A DNA stretch of 35,529 bases from Actinomadura darangshiensis. Lineage in GTDB: Bacteria; Actinomycetota; Actinomycetes; Streptosporangiales; Streptosporangiaceae. The stretch is taken from positions 1 to 35,529 of the forward strand of contig NZ_SMKY01000068.1 in assembly GCF_004349235.1 (NCBI RefSeq), in the 5' to 3' direction. A program made the translations under genes and the position numbers. The stretch's first letter is position 1. Every line of letters begins with the position of its first letter. The notes below the pieces were generated by a model. The model saw only the letters and a list, made by a program, of their open reading frames with translations. It searched no databases and was not told the origin of the DNA. This document shows, one piece after another, positions 6,728 through 15,613 of this stretch.

Positions 6728-8350
6728 GTGAGCGTCGCGGCACTGCTGGAGGCGAGGGCGGACGACGACCGTCCCGGGCTGCGCTCCGTGGACGGCGGCC
6801 GCGCCTGGACGTGGCGGGAGGTCGTCGCCGAATGCGCCGCCCGCGCCGCCTGGATGGCGAGCCGCGCGGGACGGGAGCGTCCCGTTCATGTGGGCGTGCT
6901 CCTCGACAACCTTCCTGAGCTGGTGTTCCTCCTCGGCGGCGCGGCCCTGTCGGGTTCGGTGGTCGTCGCGCTGAACCCCACCCGGAGCGCGGCCGAGCTG
7001 GCGGGCGACGCCGAACGCGCCGACTGCGACCTCGTCCTCACCCAGCCGCGCTACGCCGAGCAGGCCGCCGCGCTCGGGCTGCCGGTCCAGGACGTGGACG
7101 GGTTCGGCGGCCTCCTCGCGCCCTTCGCGGGCTCCCCGCTGCCGGACACCTCGGCGATCGGCCCCGCCACCCTGCTCATGCTGATCTTCACGTCCGGGAC
7201 GTCGGGGCGCCCCCGCGCCGTCCGCGTCACGCACCGGAAGGTGGTCGTGCCGGGGGAGATGCTCGCCGAGCGCATGCTGTCCGCGGAGTCGGTCGTCTAC
7301 TGCCCGATGCCGCTGTTCCACTCGGGCGCGGTCATGGCCGCGTACGCGCCCGCGCTGGCGGCCGGTGCCGAGCTGGTGCTGCGCACCCGGTTCTCGGCGT
7401 CCAGCGTGCTGCCCGACGTGCGCGCCCACGGCTGCACCTACCTGCACTACGTCGGCAAGGCGCTGTCGTACGTGCTCGCCACCCCTGCCAAGGCCGACGA
7501 CGCCGACAACCCGGTGCAGTTCGCGTTCGGGAACGAGGCCGCGCCGCTGGAGCAGAAGACGTTCGGCGAGCGTTTCGGCTGCTTCGTCATCGACGGATAC
7601 GGCTCGACCGAGACCGCGATCTCGCTCGCACCCGACCCGTTCGGCCCGCAGGGCGCCCTTGGCAAGCTGGCCGACGGCATCGCGATCCTCGACCCGGCGA
7701 CCGGCCGCCCCTGCCCGCCCGCCGCCTTCGACGACGCCGGACGGGTGCTGAACGGCGACGAGGCCATCGGCGAGCTCGTCAACACCGCCGACCTCGGCCT
7801 GTTCGACGGCTACTACAAGGAGGACGCCCCGGACCGGCTCCGCGACGGCATGTTCTGGAGCGGCGACCTCGCCTACGCCGACGGCGACGGCTACATCTTC
7901 TTCGCCGGGCGCAGCACCGACCGGCTCCGCGTCGACGGCGAGAACTTCGGCGCCGTCCAGGTCGAGCGCGTCCTGGCGGAGCTGCCCGGCGTCCGGCAGC
8001 TCGCCGTGTACGGGGTGCCGGACGCCGCGTCCGGCGACCAGGTGATGCTGGCCATCGCCGCCGACGCCTTCGACCCCGAGGCGTTCGCCGGCTACCTGCG
8101 CGGACGCGCCGACCTGAGCCCGAAGTGGCCGCCCCGCTACGTCCGGGTGGCGCGCGAGCTGCCCGCGACCGCGTCCAACAAGATCCTCAAACGCCGGCTG
8201 GCCAAGGACGGCTGGCGCACCGGCGACCCGGTCTGGTGGCGGCCCGGCCGCGACCTCGCCTACCGCCCGATGACCGCGCGGGACGCGGCCGATCTGCGGG
8301 CCGAGTTCGAGCGACGCGGCCGGCTGCACCTCCTGGAAGGGAGCGGATGA
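6728..8350 (+). CDS. fadD17: FadD17-like acyl-CoA synthetase
   Basis: A 540-residue AMP-forming ligase that would activate a carboxylic acid to its CoA thioester via an acyl-AMP. GTG start at 6728 after GGAGG. The ATP-binding loop FTSGTSGRPRAVRVTHRK lies near residues 153-170, DGYGSTE is the A5 motif, SGDLAYADGDGYIFFAGRSTD covers A7-A8 and SNKILKRRL near residue 483 carries the A10 lysine. Phrases such as VGVLLDNLPE, HYVGKALSYVLATP and ADDADNP, and the DPVWWRPGR tail, match what I recall of M. tuberculosis FadD17. It is the first gene of a tight operon with two acyl-CoA dehydrogenases, the arrangement known for steroid side-chain degradation. The exact acid is not known. Confidence 0.85.
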   Translation: MSVAALLEARADDDRPGLRSVDGGRAWTWREVVAECAARAAWMASRAGRERPVHVGVLLDNLPELVFLLGGAALSGSVVVALNPTRSAAELAGDAERADCDLVLTQPRYAEQAAALGLPVQDVDGFGGLLAPFAGSPLPDTSAIGPATLLMLIFTSGTSGRPRAVRVTHRKVVVPGEMLAERMLSAESVVYCPMPLFHSGAVMAAYAPALAAGAELVLRTRFSASSVLPDVRAHGCTYLHYVGKALSYVLATPAKADDADNPVQFAFGNEAAPLEQKTFGERFGCFVIDGYGSTETAISLAPDPFGPQGALGKLADGIAILDPATGRPCPPAAFDDAGRVLNGDEAIGELVNTADLGLFDGYYKEDAPDRLRDGMFWSGDLAYADGDGYIFFAGRSTDRLRVDGENFGAVQVERVLAELPGVRQLAVYGVPDAASGDQVMLAIAADAFDPEAFAGYLRGRADLSPKWPPRYVRVARELPATASNKILKRRLAKDGWRTGDPVWWRPGRDLAYRPMTARDAADLRAEFERRGRLHLLEGSG

Positions 8351-9457
8351 GTGGACTTCAACCTCGACGAGACCCAGCAAGAGATCAAGGGCCTCGCGGC
8401 GGACGTGCTCGCGCGTGAGGCGACGCAGGAGCGCCTCGAAGCGTTCGAGAAGAGCGAGGCGCCCTACGACGACGTGACGTGGAAGGCGCTCGCGCAGGCG
8501 GGCCTGCTCGGCATCATCCTGCCCGAGGACGCCGGCGGCGCCGGGCTCGGCCCGGTCGAGCTGGCGGTGATCCTCCGGGAGGTCGGCCTGCATGTCGCGC
8601 CCGTCCCCGTGTACGCGTCGCTCGCGCTGGCGGCCGTCCCGATCGCGGCGCACGGGACGGCGGAGCAGCGCGCCCTGCTGGCCCCGCTCACCGAGGGCGC
8701 GACGATCCTGACGGGCGCCTACCGCGAAGCCGGCCCGGCCGGCGAGATCGCCGCGACGGCCCGCGCGGACGGCGGCGGATACGTCCTGAACGGCGTGAAG
8801 ACGTTCGTCCCGTACGCGCGGGAAGCGTCCCGCATCCTGGTGCCGGCGCGCGTCGAGGGTGAGGGCGTCGGGGTCTTCCTCGTCGAGCCCGCCGCCGCGA
8901 CGCTCAGCGTGCAGCCGTCGGCGACGTCCGAGCCGCTGTCGCGCGTCGCCCTCGACGACGTCCGCGTCGGCGCGGACGCCCTCCTCGGCGGCACGGCGGA
9001 CGGCGAAGCCTGGGACACGCTCCGCCGCTCGGCCGTCGCCGGCGCGGTCGCCATCTCGTCCGGCGTCATCGAGGGCGCGCTATACCTGACCACGGAGTAC
9101 ACGAAGACGCGCGAGCAGTTCGACCGGGCGCTCGCGCAGTTCCAGGCCGTCACGATGCAGATCGGGGACGTCTACATCGCCAAGCGGGCGCTGGACGTGG
9201 CCGTCTGGGCGGGCGTGTGGCGGCTCGCGCAAGGCGCCGGCGACGCGGAAGAGGTCCTCACCGTCGCCGCCTACAACGCCTGCGACCCCGTCGTGAAGGC
9301 CCTCTACACGTGCCAGCACCTGCACGGCGGCATAGGACTGGACATCACCTACCCGCTGCACCGCTACTTCGCCTGGGGCAAGCACTGCGGACACCTGCTC
9401 GGCGGCGGCGAAGACCGTCTCGACGCACTCGCCGCGCTCCTCGATCAGGAGGCCTGA
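8351..9457 (+). CDS. acyl-CoA dehydrogenase, FadE27/FadE28-type subunit
   Basis: A 368-residue acyl-CoA dehydrogenase starting at a GTG directly after the fadD17 stop (no spacer). N-terminal helical domain (MDFNLDETQQEIKGLAADVL), a middle beta domain that lacks the usual FAD-contact phrase of the G-x-S-E-P-x-A-G-x-D type (here GAYREAGPAGEIAA), and a C-terminal domain with YTKTREQFDRALAQFQAV and the QHLHGGIGLDITYPLHRYF motif. In mycobacteria such divergent FadE proteins (FadE27, FadE28; ChsE5, ChsE1) pair with a canonical FadE to make alpha2beta2 enzymes that dehydrogenate CoA esters of steroid side chains. The next gene encodes such a partner, so a heterotetramer is likely. Confidence 0.85.
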   Translation: MDFNLDETQQEIKGLAADVLAREATQERLEAFEKSEAPYDDVTWKALAQAGLLGIILPEDAGGAGLGPVELAVILREVGLHVAPVPVYASLALAAVPIAAHGTAEQRALLAPLTEGATILTGAYREAGPAGEIAATARADGGGYVLNGVKTFVPYAREASRILVPARVEGEGVGVFLVEPAAATLSVQPSATSEPLSRVALDDVRVGADALLGGTADGEAWDTLRRSAVAGAVAISSGVIEGALYLTTEYTKTREQFDRALAQFQAVTMQIGDVYIAKRALDVAVWAGVWRLAQGAGDAEEVLTVAAYNACDPVVKALYTCQHLHGGIGLDITYPLHRYFAWGKHCGHLLGGGEDRLDALAALLDQEA

Positions 9458-10630
9458 ATGTTCATCGACCTGACCGACGAGCAGAAGAAGCTCCGCGCCG
9501 AGCTGCGCGAGTACTTCGAGAACTGCCTCAACGCCGAGCAGCGCGCCGCGATCCTGGCCGACCCGTTCGGCCCGGCCTACATCGAGCACTGCAAGCGCCT
9601 CGGCCGCGACGGGATGCTCGGCGTCGCGCTGCCGAAGGAGTACGGCGGCCGCGGTTACGGCCCGGTGGAGCAGACGATCTTCGCCAACGAGATCGCCCGC
9701 GCCGAGGTCACCTACCCGCTCATCACGCTGAACTCCGTCGCGCCGACGATCCTGCAGTACGGGTCGGACGCCCACAAGGAGTTCTTCATCCCGCGCATCC
9801 TCGCCGGGGAGTGCCACTTCGCGATCGGCTACAGCGAGCCGGGCGCGGGCACCGACCTCGCCGCGCTGCGCACCACCGCGGTGAAGGACGGCGACCACTA
9901 CGTCGTCAACGGCCAGAAGATCTTCACGTCCGGCGCGCACCACTCCGACTACGTGTGGCTCGCGGCCCGCACCGACCCGGACGCCAAGAAGCACAAGGGC
10001 ATCTCGATGCTCATCGTGGACTGCAGGGACCCGGGCTTCTCCTGGACGCCGATCATCACGATGGACGGCGCCCACCACACGAACTCGACCTACTTCCAGG
10101 ACGTCCGCGTCCCGGCGGACATGCTGATCGGCGGCGAGAACAAGGGCTGGGACCTCATCGTCAACCAGCTCAACCACGAGCGGGTCACGCTCGGCCCGGC
10201 GGGCAACATCGGGCACACCGCCATCCGGTTCGAGCGCTGGGCCGCCGCGACCGCCGGACGGGACGGCCGCCCGCTCATCGGGGAGCCCGCCGTCCGCCGC
10301 GCGGTCGCGCAGGTCCGGGCCTACCTGCGCGTCAACGAAATGCTCAACTGGCAGGTCGCCGCGAACCAGGACCTCGGCTGGCTCGGCGCCGCGGACGCGT
10401 CCGCCACCAAGATCTACTCCTCGGAGCGGATGCAGGAGGTCGGCCGCATCGTCGGCGACGTCCTCGCCCGCTACGGCGACCCCGGCGACGAGGAGACCGC
10501 GGGCTTCATGGCGGCGCTCGACCGGATGGCCAAGGGCGCGCTCGTGCTGACGTTCGGCGGCGGCGTCAACGAGATCCAGCGGGAGCTCATCGCCATGATC
10601 GGCCTCGGCCTGCCCCGCGCGCCGCGCTGA
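9458..10630 (+). CDS. acyl-CoA dehydrogenase, FadE29/FadE26-type subunit
   Basis: A 390-residue acyl-CoA dehydrogenase, ATG right after the previous stop. It has the canonical flavin/substrate loop IGYSEPGAGTDLAALRTTAV, the beta-domain phrases YVVNGQKIFTSGAHHSDYVW and ISMLIVDCRDPGFSWTPI, the NQLNHERV helix, and a C-terminal TFGGGVNEIQRELIAMIGLG. The N-terminus MFIDLTDEQKKLRAELREYF and the GAHHTNSTYFQDVRVP stretch resemble, from memory, M. tuberculosis FadE29 (ChsE2) more than FadE26. It is expected to insert a 2,3 double bond in a steroid or other bulky acyl-CoA together with the upstream subunit. Last gene of the operon; no clear terminator follows. Confidence 0.87.
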   Translation: MFIDLTDEQKKLRAELREYFENCLNAEQRAAILADPFGPAYIEHCKRLGRDGMLGVALPKEYGGRGYGPVEQTIFANEIARAEVTYPLITLNSVAPTILQYGSDAHKEFFIPRILAGECHFAIGYSEPGAGTDLAALRTTAVKDGDHYVVNGQKIFTSGAHHSDYVWLAARTDPDAKKHKGISMLIVDCRDPGFSWTPIITMDGAHHTNSTYFQDVRVPADMLIGGENKGWDLIVNQLNHERVTLGPAGNIGHTAIRFERWAAATAGRDGRPLIGEPAVRRAVAQVRAYLRVNEMLNWQVAANQDLGWLGAADASATKIYSSERMQEVGRIVGDVLARYGDPGDEETAGFMAALDRMAKGALVLTFGGGVNEIQRELIAMIGLGLPRAPR

Positions 10631-10742
10631 TGCCGCGGCAAGGGGTCAGCTGGGTGTAATACGGCTGCGCGCCGCCCGGAGAAATGCGATCATCTTCACA
10701 CTGACGCTATGAATCCGGGCGGTCACCCGCAGGAGGTCCGGC

Positions 10743-11612
10743 TTGTTCTTCCGGCGCACGAAGCGCGACCCCGCCGAGTCTCGGACGAAGCCGGGCGACG
10801 GCATGCTCCTGCTCAGCGGCGACTGGACCGCCGACATCTGGGACCGCAAACCCATCCGGGTCCCTGCGGCGCCCGATGTCGGTACGTTCCTCGGCCAGCG
10901 CCCGATGCCGTCGCTCTGGCCGGACGACCGGGAGTTCAACGACTTCTACGCCGACGGCGGCGACGAGGTTCTGCGCCGCCTGTGGATCATGGCGCTGTTC
11001 CACCACCCGGAGCGTGACGTCGTCGTCCAGACCCTGCGCTCCCCGCACCTGGAGAGCGTCTCCGTGCACGCGGTCCCGGTCGCCGACCTGGTCATCGACT
11101 CGCCGGTGGCCGAGGAGGCCGCCGAGGCCGTGTGGCGCATGACCGACGACGCCGTGACCGTGGTGCTCAACGTCGTGCTGAACCGCGGCCTCGTGGCCTC
11201 GGGCCATTCGCCGGCCCAGGCGGACCGCGCGATCGAACTGCTGCGCTCGACCTGCCCGGCGGACCGGCTCGCCTTCTTCGAGGCGGAGGCCGTCGACGAG
11301 TTCGAGCGTACGGCCCAGCGTCTCGTGGAACTCACGAGTGCCGCCGAGCGCGGGTACGGGGGGCTCGGCGCGGAGGAACGGGAGCGCTGGCACCGGCTCG
11401 CCTATGTCGACGGCCTGATCGACGGCGGCCCGCCCCCGGAGGGGTTCGCCGAGCGCGTCGAGATCCGCGCCATCGGGCACCGCCTCAACGAGGAGGGCGG
11501 CTTCCCGCTGATGCGGTCGGTCGCCGAGCGGGCGGGTCAGCTGAGCGACCGGCGGATGGCCGAGCGGAGGCTCAACATGCACTGGAACCACATCGGCGAG
11601 TGGATGTCCTGA
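10743..11612 (+). CDS. uncharacterised 289-residue protein
   Basis: Starts at TTG 10743 with a strong AGGAGG site 7 bases upstream; no ATG or GTG is better placed. The protein is soluble, acidic and rich in Trp and Arg, with no signal or membrane segment. Recognisable phrases are LLSGDWTADIWDRKPIRVPA near the N-terminus, EFNDFYADGGDEVLRRLWIM in the middle, and a helical C-terminal half (FFEAEAVDEFERTAQRLVEL). I do not recognise the family. It stands alone between the fadE genes and the convergent gadB, separated from gadB by 10 bases. Confidence 0.65.
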   Translation: MFFRRTKRDPAESRTKPGDGMLLLSGDWTADIWDRKPIRVPAAPDVGTFLGQRPMPSLWPDDREFNDFYADGGDEVLRRLWIMALFHHPERDVVVQTLRSPHLESVSVHAVPVADLVIDSPVAEEAAEAVWRMTDDAVTVVLNVVLNRGLVASGHSPAQADRAIELLRSTCPADRLAFFEAEAVDEFERTAQRLVELTSAAERGYGGLGAEERERWHRLAYVDGLIDGGPPPEGFAERVEIRAIGHRLNEEGGFPLMRSVAERAGQLSDRRMAERRLNMHWNHIGEWMS

Positions 11613-11622
11613 GTCCCGGCTC

Positions 11623-13050
11623 TCAGACCTTCGCGGCCCGCGTCTTCTTGGGCTCGGCGCCGTGGGCGAAGCCGGTCGCCTCGCTCGCGTCGCGGCCGGG
11701 CCCCTTCTGGGAGCGGAGCCGGCGCAGGACGCGGCGCAGGTCGTCCAGGAACAGGTCCGCGAGATCGTGCCCGAACCCGTTGCGCACCACGACGCGCAGG
11801 ACGGCGAGGTCCGTGCGGTTTTCGGGGAAGGTGTAGGCGGGCACGAGCCAGCCGCACTCGCGCAGCGCGGCGGAGACGTCGTAGACGGTGAAGCCGCCGG
11901 CGTCCTCCCGGACCCGGAACGCGAACACCGGGATGTCGCCGCCGTCGGTGAGCGTCTCGAACGGGCCGAGCCGTCCGATCGCGTCGGCGAGCCCCGTGGC
12001 GACGTCCCGGCACGTCTGCTGGACGCGGCGGTACCCGTCGAAGCCGAGCCGCAGGAAGGCGTAGTACTGGGCGACGACCTGGGCGCCGGGACGGGAGAAG
12101 TTCAGCGCGAACGTGGGCATGTCCCCGCCGAGGTAGTTGACGTGGAAGACCAGGTCGTCGGGCAGCGCGTCCTCGTCCCGCCACAGTGCCCAGCCCACGC
12201 CCGGCATGACGAGGCCGTACTTGTGCCCGGAGGTGTTGATGGACGCGACCCGCGGCAGCCGGAAGTCCCACTCCAGGCCGGGGTCGAGGAACGGCGCGAT
12301 CATCGCGCCGGACGCCCCGTCCACGTGGATCGGCACGTCGATCCCGGTCCGCGCCTGGAGGTCGTCGAGCGCCGCCGCGATCTCGGCCACCGGCTCGTAG
12401 CTCCCGTCGAACGTGGAGCCGAGGACGGCGACGACGCCGATGGTGTTCTCGTCGCACAGCTCCACCGCCTCCCGCGCGCCGAGGTGGAAACGGCCGCCCT
12501 CCATCGGCACGTAGCGGGGCTCGACCTCGAAGTAGTTCGCGAACTTCTCCCAGCAGATCTGCACGTTGACGCCCATGACGAGGTTGGGCCGGTCCGCCGG
12601 CAGCCCCGCGGCCTCCCGCCGCGCCCGCCAGCGGCGCTTGAGCGCGAGCCCGCCGAGCATCGCCGCCTCGCTGGACCCGGTGGTGGAGCAGCCCACCGTC
12701 CGGCGCGGATCCTCGGCGTGCCACAGCCGGGCTAGCATGTGCACGCAGCGCATCTCCAGCTCGGCGGTGCGCGGGTACTCGTCCTTGTCGATCATGTTCT
12801 TCGCGGCGCACTCGTCCATCAGCCGCAGCGCCTCCGGCTCCGCCCACGTGGACACGAACGTCGCCAGGTTCAGCCGGGCGTTGCCGTCCAGCATCAGCTC
12901 GTCGTGGACGACCTGGTAGGCGGTGCCCGGGTCGAGTTCCCCCGCGGGCAGCGCGTACCGGGGGATGGTCAGCGGCTCCCGGCTGAAGATCGGGTTGACC
13001 TCCAGGTCGCGGCCGGCGTGCCCGGCGGTGCGTGGGTGCTTCAGGGCCAT
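11623..13050 (-). CDS. gadB: glutamate decarboxylase
   Basis: A 475-residue PLP enzyme that converts glutamate to GABA and CO2, consuming a proton. The start ATG 13050 has GGAGGA at a good distance. The PLP lysine is K277 in NTSGHKYGLVMPG, almost the same position as in E. coli GadB. GCSTTGSSEAAMLGGLALKR is the cofactor-phosphate region and VDGASGAMIAPF holds the PLP-contacting Asp. The N-terminus (NPIFSREPLTIPRYALPAGE) also fits bacterial GadB. The C-terminus ends with a basic KKTRAAKV tail. No GABA/glutamate antiporter lies next to it, so acid resistance is less likely than GABA metabolism. A TetR gene lies 109 bases upstream on the same strand; the two may be cotranscribed. Confidence 0.92.
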   Translation of the reverse strand: MALKHPRTAGHAGRDLEVNPIFSREPLTIPRYALPAGELDPGTAYQVVHDELMLDGNARLNLATFVSTWAEPEALRLMDECAAKNMIDKDEYPRTAELEMRCVHMLARLWHAEDPRRTVGCSTTGSSEAAMLGGLALKRRWRARREAAGLPADRPNLVMGVNVQICWEKFANYFEVEPRYVPMEGGRFHLGAREAVELCDENTIGVVAVLGSTFDGSYEPVAEIAAALDDLQARTGIDVPIHVDGASGAMIAPFLDPGLEWDFRLPRVASINTSGHKYGLVMPGVGWALWRDEDALPDDLVFHVNYLGGDMPTFALNFSRPGAQVVAQYYAFLRLGFDGYRRVQQTCRDVATGLADAIGRLGPFETLTDGGDIPVFAFRVREDAGGFTVYDVSAALRECGWLVPAYTFPENRTDLAVLRVVVRNGFGHDLADLFLDDLRRVLRRLRSQKGPGRDASEATGFAHGAEPKKTRAAKV

Positions 13051-13159
13051 GCGCCGTCCTCCTCCGTGCGGGACCGGACGTCCCCCGGCTCAGCACGGGG
13101 TACCCGCGGCGTCCCTCCCCACACCGGGCAGGGAAGGACCGCCGCAGGTCAGCGCCGGG

Positions 13160-13831
13160 TCACTCGGACGGGCGGGAGGGCTCGTTCAGGCCGTTCTCCA
13201 GGATGGCGAAGGCCTGGTCGACGGTCTCCGACAGCGGGCTGAACGTGCCGCCGAGGCGGCGGGTGACGTCGGCGGCCGCCTGGAACGCGCAGGTCGTGGC
13301 GGCGGCCACGACGTGCGGGCGCAGGTCGGTGTCGGGGTCCAGGCCCATCCGCTCCGCGACGATGTTCGTGATCAGAGCCTGCTTCTTCTGCGCGTGCTCC
13401 AGGCTGCCCGCCAGCAGCGACGGGCTGTCGTCCATCATCGCCAGCATGCACTCGAAGCGGCCCGGGTCGAAGCCGAGCTCGCCCGCCTCGCAGGCGCGCG
13501 CGATCTCCACCACCGTGCGCCGCAGCGCGGTCATGATCGGCTCCTCCGGGGGGCGGTCGGCCAGCACCGCCATGACGGCGCGGGTCTGCTCCTCCTGGAA
13601 GGTGAGCGCGACGTCCTCTTTCGAGGCGAAGTAGCGGAAGAACGTGCGGGACGAGACGTCCACGGCGTCGGCGATCTCCTCGACGGTGGTGGCGTCGAAC
13701 CCCTTCTCGGCGAAGAGGGTGAACGCCGCGTCGACGAGCGCCTCGCGGGTGCGCTGCTTCTTGCGTTCGCGCCTGCCCGGGGGCTGGGGTCCGGGGCCGG
13801 TGGTGCCGGTCTCGGGGGCAGTGGCGGTCAT
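13160..13831 (-). CDS. TetR-family repressor of the divergent MFS gene
   Basis: A 223-residue regulator from ATG 13831 (a longer frame reaches upstream but covers the operator region). The helix-turn-helix reads REALVDAAFTLFAEKGFDAT, then TVEEIADAVDVSSRTFFRYF with ASKEDV, typical TetR with the FFRYFxSKED recognition end. The C-terminal part (EEPIMTALRRTVVEIARACE) is the MftR-like/TetR_C type. It is divergent from a 14-helix MFS exporter, and a perfect 21-bp palindrome lies in the shared spacer, so control of the exporter by a toxic or antibiotic ligand is the simplest model. gadB follows on the same strand. Confidence 0.85.
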   Translation of the reverse strand: MTATAPETGTTGPGPQPPGRRERKKQRTREALVDAAFTLFAEKGFDATTVEEIADAVDVSSRTFFRYFASKEDVALTFQEEQTRAVMAVLADRPPEEPIMTALRRTVVEIARACEAGELGFDPGRFECMLAMMDDSPSLLAGSLEHAQKKQALITNIVAERMGLDPDTDLRPHVVAAATTCAFQAAADVTRRLGGTFSPLSETVDQAFAILENGLNEPSRPSE

Positions 13832-13914
13832 GTGCGCATTGTAATGGCCCGGCGATCGCGCGTCGAGCATCAGATGTCGTAATGTGAAACATGTCGCGTC
13901 GAGACTTGAGGCAG

Positions 13915-13943
13915 TTGACGCCAAGTGTCATCACATGACACTT
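13915..13943. promoter_or_regulatory. 21-bp perfect palindrome (TetR operator) at the MFS promoter
   Basis: AAGTGTCAT (13923-13931), CAC, ATGACACTT (13935-13943) is a perfect dyad. A TTGACG hexamer (13915-13920) sits just upstream and would act as -35 for the MFS gene, placing the operator between -35 and -10, where bound repressor blocks polymerase. The -10 hexamer itself is weak. Confidence 0.7.
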
Positions 13944-13971
13944 TGAGGGCATCCCAAGTCGGAGGTCGACG

Positions 13972-15591
13972 ATGACTCATTCCCATGGCGCCGGGACACT
14001 CGATCCGGGCGCCGTCCACATCCCGCCGCGCGACCAGGCGCGCGGACGTCCGGCCAGACCGGGGCACGGGCATCCCTGGCTCACCCTCATCGCGGTCGCG
14101 CTCGGCGTGATGATGGTCGGGCTGGACGCGACCGTCGTGTCGATCGCCAACCCGGCGATCGCCAAGGACCTCGGCGCGAGCCTGTCCGGCCTGCAGTGGG
14201 TCACCAACGCCTACCTGCTGGCGCTCGCCGTCACGCTGATCCCGGCCGGGAAGATCGCCGACCGGTTCGGCCGCAAGCGGACCTTCCTCGCGGGCGTCCT
14301 CGGGTTCGCCGTGTCGTCGCTGCTCATCGGGCTGTCCGGCGGGCTCGGCATGGTGATCTTCTGGCGGGTCGTGCAGGGCTTCGCGGGGGCGCTCCTGCAG
14401 CCCGCGAGCCTCGCCATCCTGCGCAACACGTTCCCGGCCGAGCGGCTCAACACCGCGATCGGCATCTGGGGCTCCACGGTCGGCATCTCCATCGCGGGCG
14501 GCCCGATCGTCGCCGGCCTGCTGGTCGAGAACGTCAACTGGGAGTCGGTGTTCTTCCTGAACGCCCCCCTCGGCCTGATCGCGCTCGCCGTCGGCCTGTG
14601 GGTGATCCGCGAGTCGCGGGACGAGGAGAGCGCCGGCTCGTTCGACCTGCCCGGCGTCGCGCTTCTCACCGGCGCGCTGTTCGCCCTGGTCTGGGGCCTC
14701 ATCAAGGCCGGCGAGAACGGCTTCGGGGACGCGGTCCCGCTGGTGTCGTTCGCCGTGTCCGTGGTGCTGTTCGCCGCGTTCGTCGTGAACGAGACGAGGG
14801 TGGAGCGTCCGCTGCTGCCGCTGAACCTGTTCCGCTCGGCGTCGCTGTCGGCGGCGACAGCGCTCATCGTGCTCGGCTTCTTCGCGATGTTCGGGACGAT
14901 CTTCTTCATCACCCTCTACCTGCAGCAGGTGCACGGGATGAGCCCGGTCGACGCCGGCGTCCGGATGCTGCCGATGACCGCCGTGTTCATCGTCGCGTCC
15001 CCGATCGCCGGGGCGCTGACCAGCCGGTTCGGGCCGCGGGTGCCGCTCGTCCTCGGGATGGCGTTCACCGCGACCGCGCTGTTCGGGCTGTCGCGCGTCG
15101 GGGCGGACGCCGCCTACGTCCAGCTGTGGCCGTGGTTCGTGCTGGTCGGCCTGGCGTTCGGGATGGTCATCGTCGCCGGGACCGAGGCCATCGTCGGCAA
15201 CGCGCCCGCCCACCTCGCGGGCGTCGCGGGCGGCCTCCAGCAGACCGCTTCGCAGGTCGGCGGCGTCCTCGGCACGTCCGTGCTGGGCGTGCTGCTGTCC
15301 ACCAAGGTCGGGGACGTGCTGTTCGGGCGGCTCACCGACGCCGGCGTCCCCGGGCCGGCGGCGCATCAACTGGAGGGCGCGGGCGGGCTCGTCTCGCAGG
15401 GCGTCGCACCCGTCCCGCCCGGGACACCGAAGCCCGCCGCCGACGCGATCACGAGCGGCAGCCACCTCGCGTTCATGGACGGCTTCCAGACGTCCCTGAC
15501 CGTCGCCGGTGCGGTCGCCGCGGTCGCGGTCCTCGCGGCGCTGCTCGTGCGGCGCGGCGGTTCGCCGGTCGACGGCGCGGCCGCCGCGTAG
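13972..15591 (+). CDS. DHA2-type MFS drug exporter (EmrB/QacA, 14 helices)
   Basis: A 539-residue inner-membrane, proton-driven exporter. After a His-rich cytosolic leader of about 35 residues comes helix 1 (WLTLIAVALGVMMVGLDATV) with the DHA2 signature LDATVVSIANPAI, then LQWVTNAYLLALAVTLIPAG with KIADRFGRKRTF (motif A), and the motif C-like GSTVGISIAGGPIVAGLLVE. Length and hydrophobic pattern fit the 14-helix family (QacA, LfrA, EmrB). It is divergent from a TetR regulator with a shared palindrome, the usual layout of a substrate-induced efflux pump. The rhomboid-like gene starts 22 bases after its stop and may be cotranscribed. Confidence 0.88.
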   Translation: MTHSHGAGTLDPGAVHIPPRDQARGRPARPGHGHPWLTLIAVALGVMMVGLDATVVSIANPAIAKDLGASLSGLQWVTNAYLLALAVTLIPAGKIADRFGRKRTFLAGVLGFAVSSLLIGLSGGLGMVIFWRVVQGFAGALLQPASLAILRNTFPAERLNTAIGIWGSTVGISIAGGPIVAGLLVENVNWESVFFLNAPLGLIALAVGLWVIRESRDEESAGSFDLPGVALLTGALFALVWGLIKAGENGFGDAVPLVSFAVSVVLFAAFVVNETRVERPLLPLNLFRSASLSAATALIVLGFFAMFGTIFFITLYLQQVHGMSPVDAGVRMLPMTAVFIVASPIAGALTSRFGPRVPLVLGMAFTATALFGLSRVGADAAYVQLWPWFVLVGLAFGMVIVAGTEAIVGNAPAHLAGVAGGLQQTASQVGGVLGTSVLGVLLSTKVGDVLFGRLTDAGVPGPAAHQLEGAGGLVSQGVAPVPPGTPKPAADAITSGSHLAFMDGFQTSLTVAGAVAAVAVLAALLVRRGGSPVDGAAAA

Positions 15592-15613
15592 GGCCGCGGT
15601 TTAGGCTGCCGGT

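Noticed and set aside
6659..8653. A 664-codon open frame opposite the fadD17-like gene.
   Set aside because: Arg/Gly/Val-rich translation with no motifs; it is the mirror of strong codon bias in the real gene.
13870..15465. A 531-codon open frame opposite the MFS gene.
   Set aside because: Highly charged, repetitive translation without domains, fully overlapping a clear 14-helix transporter.
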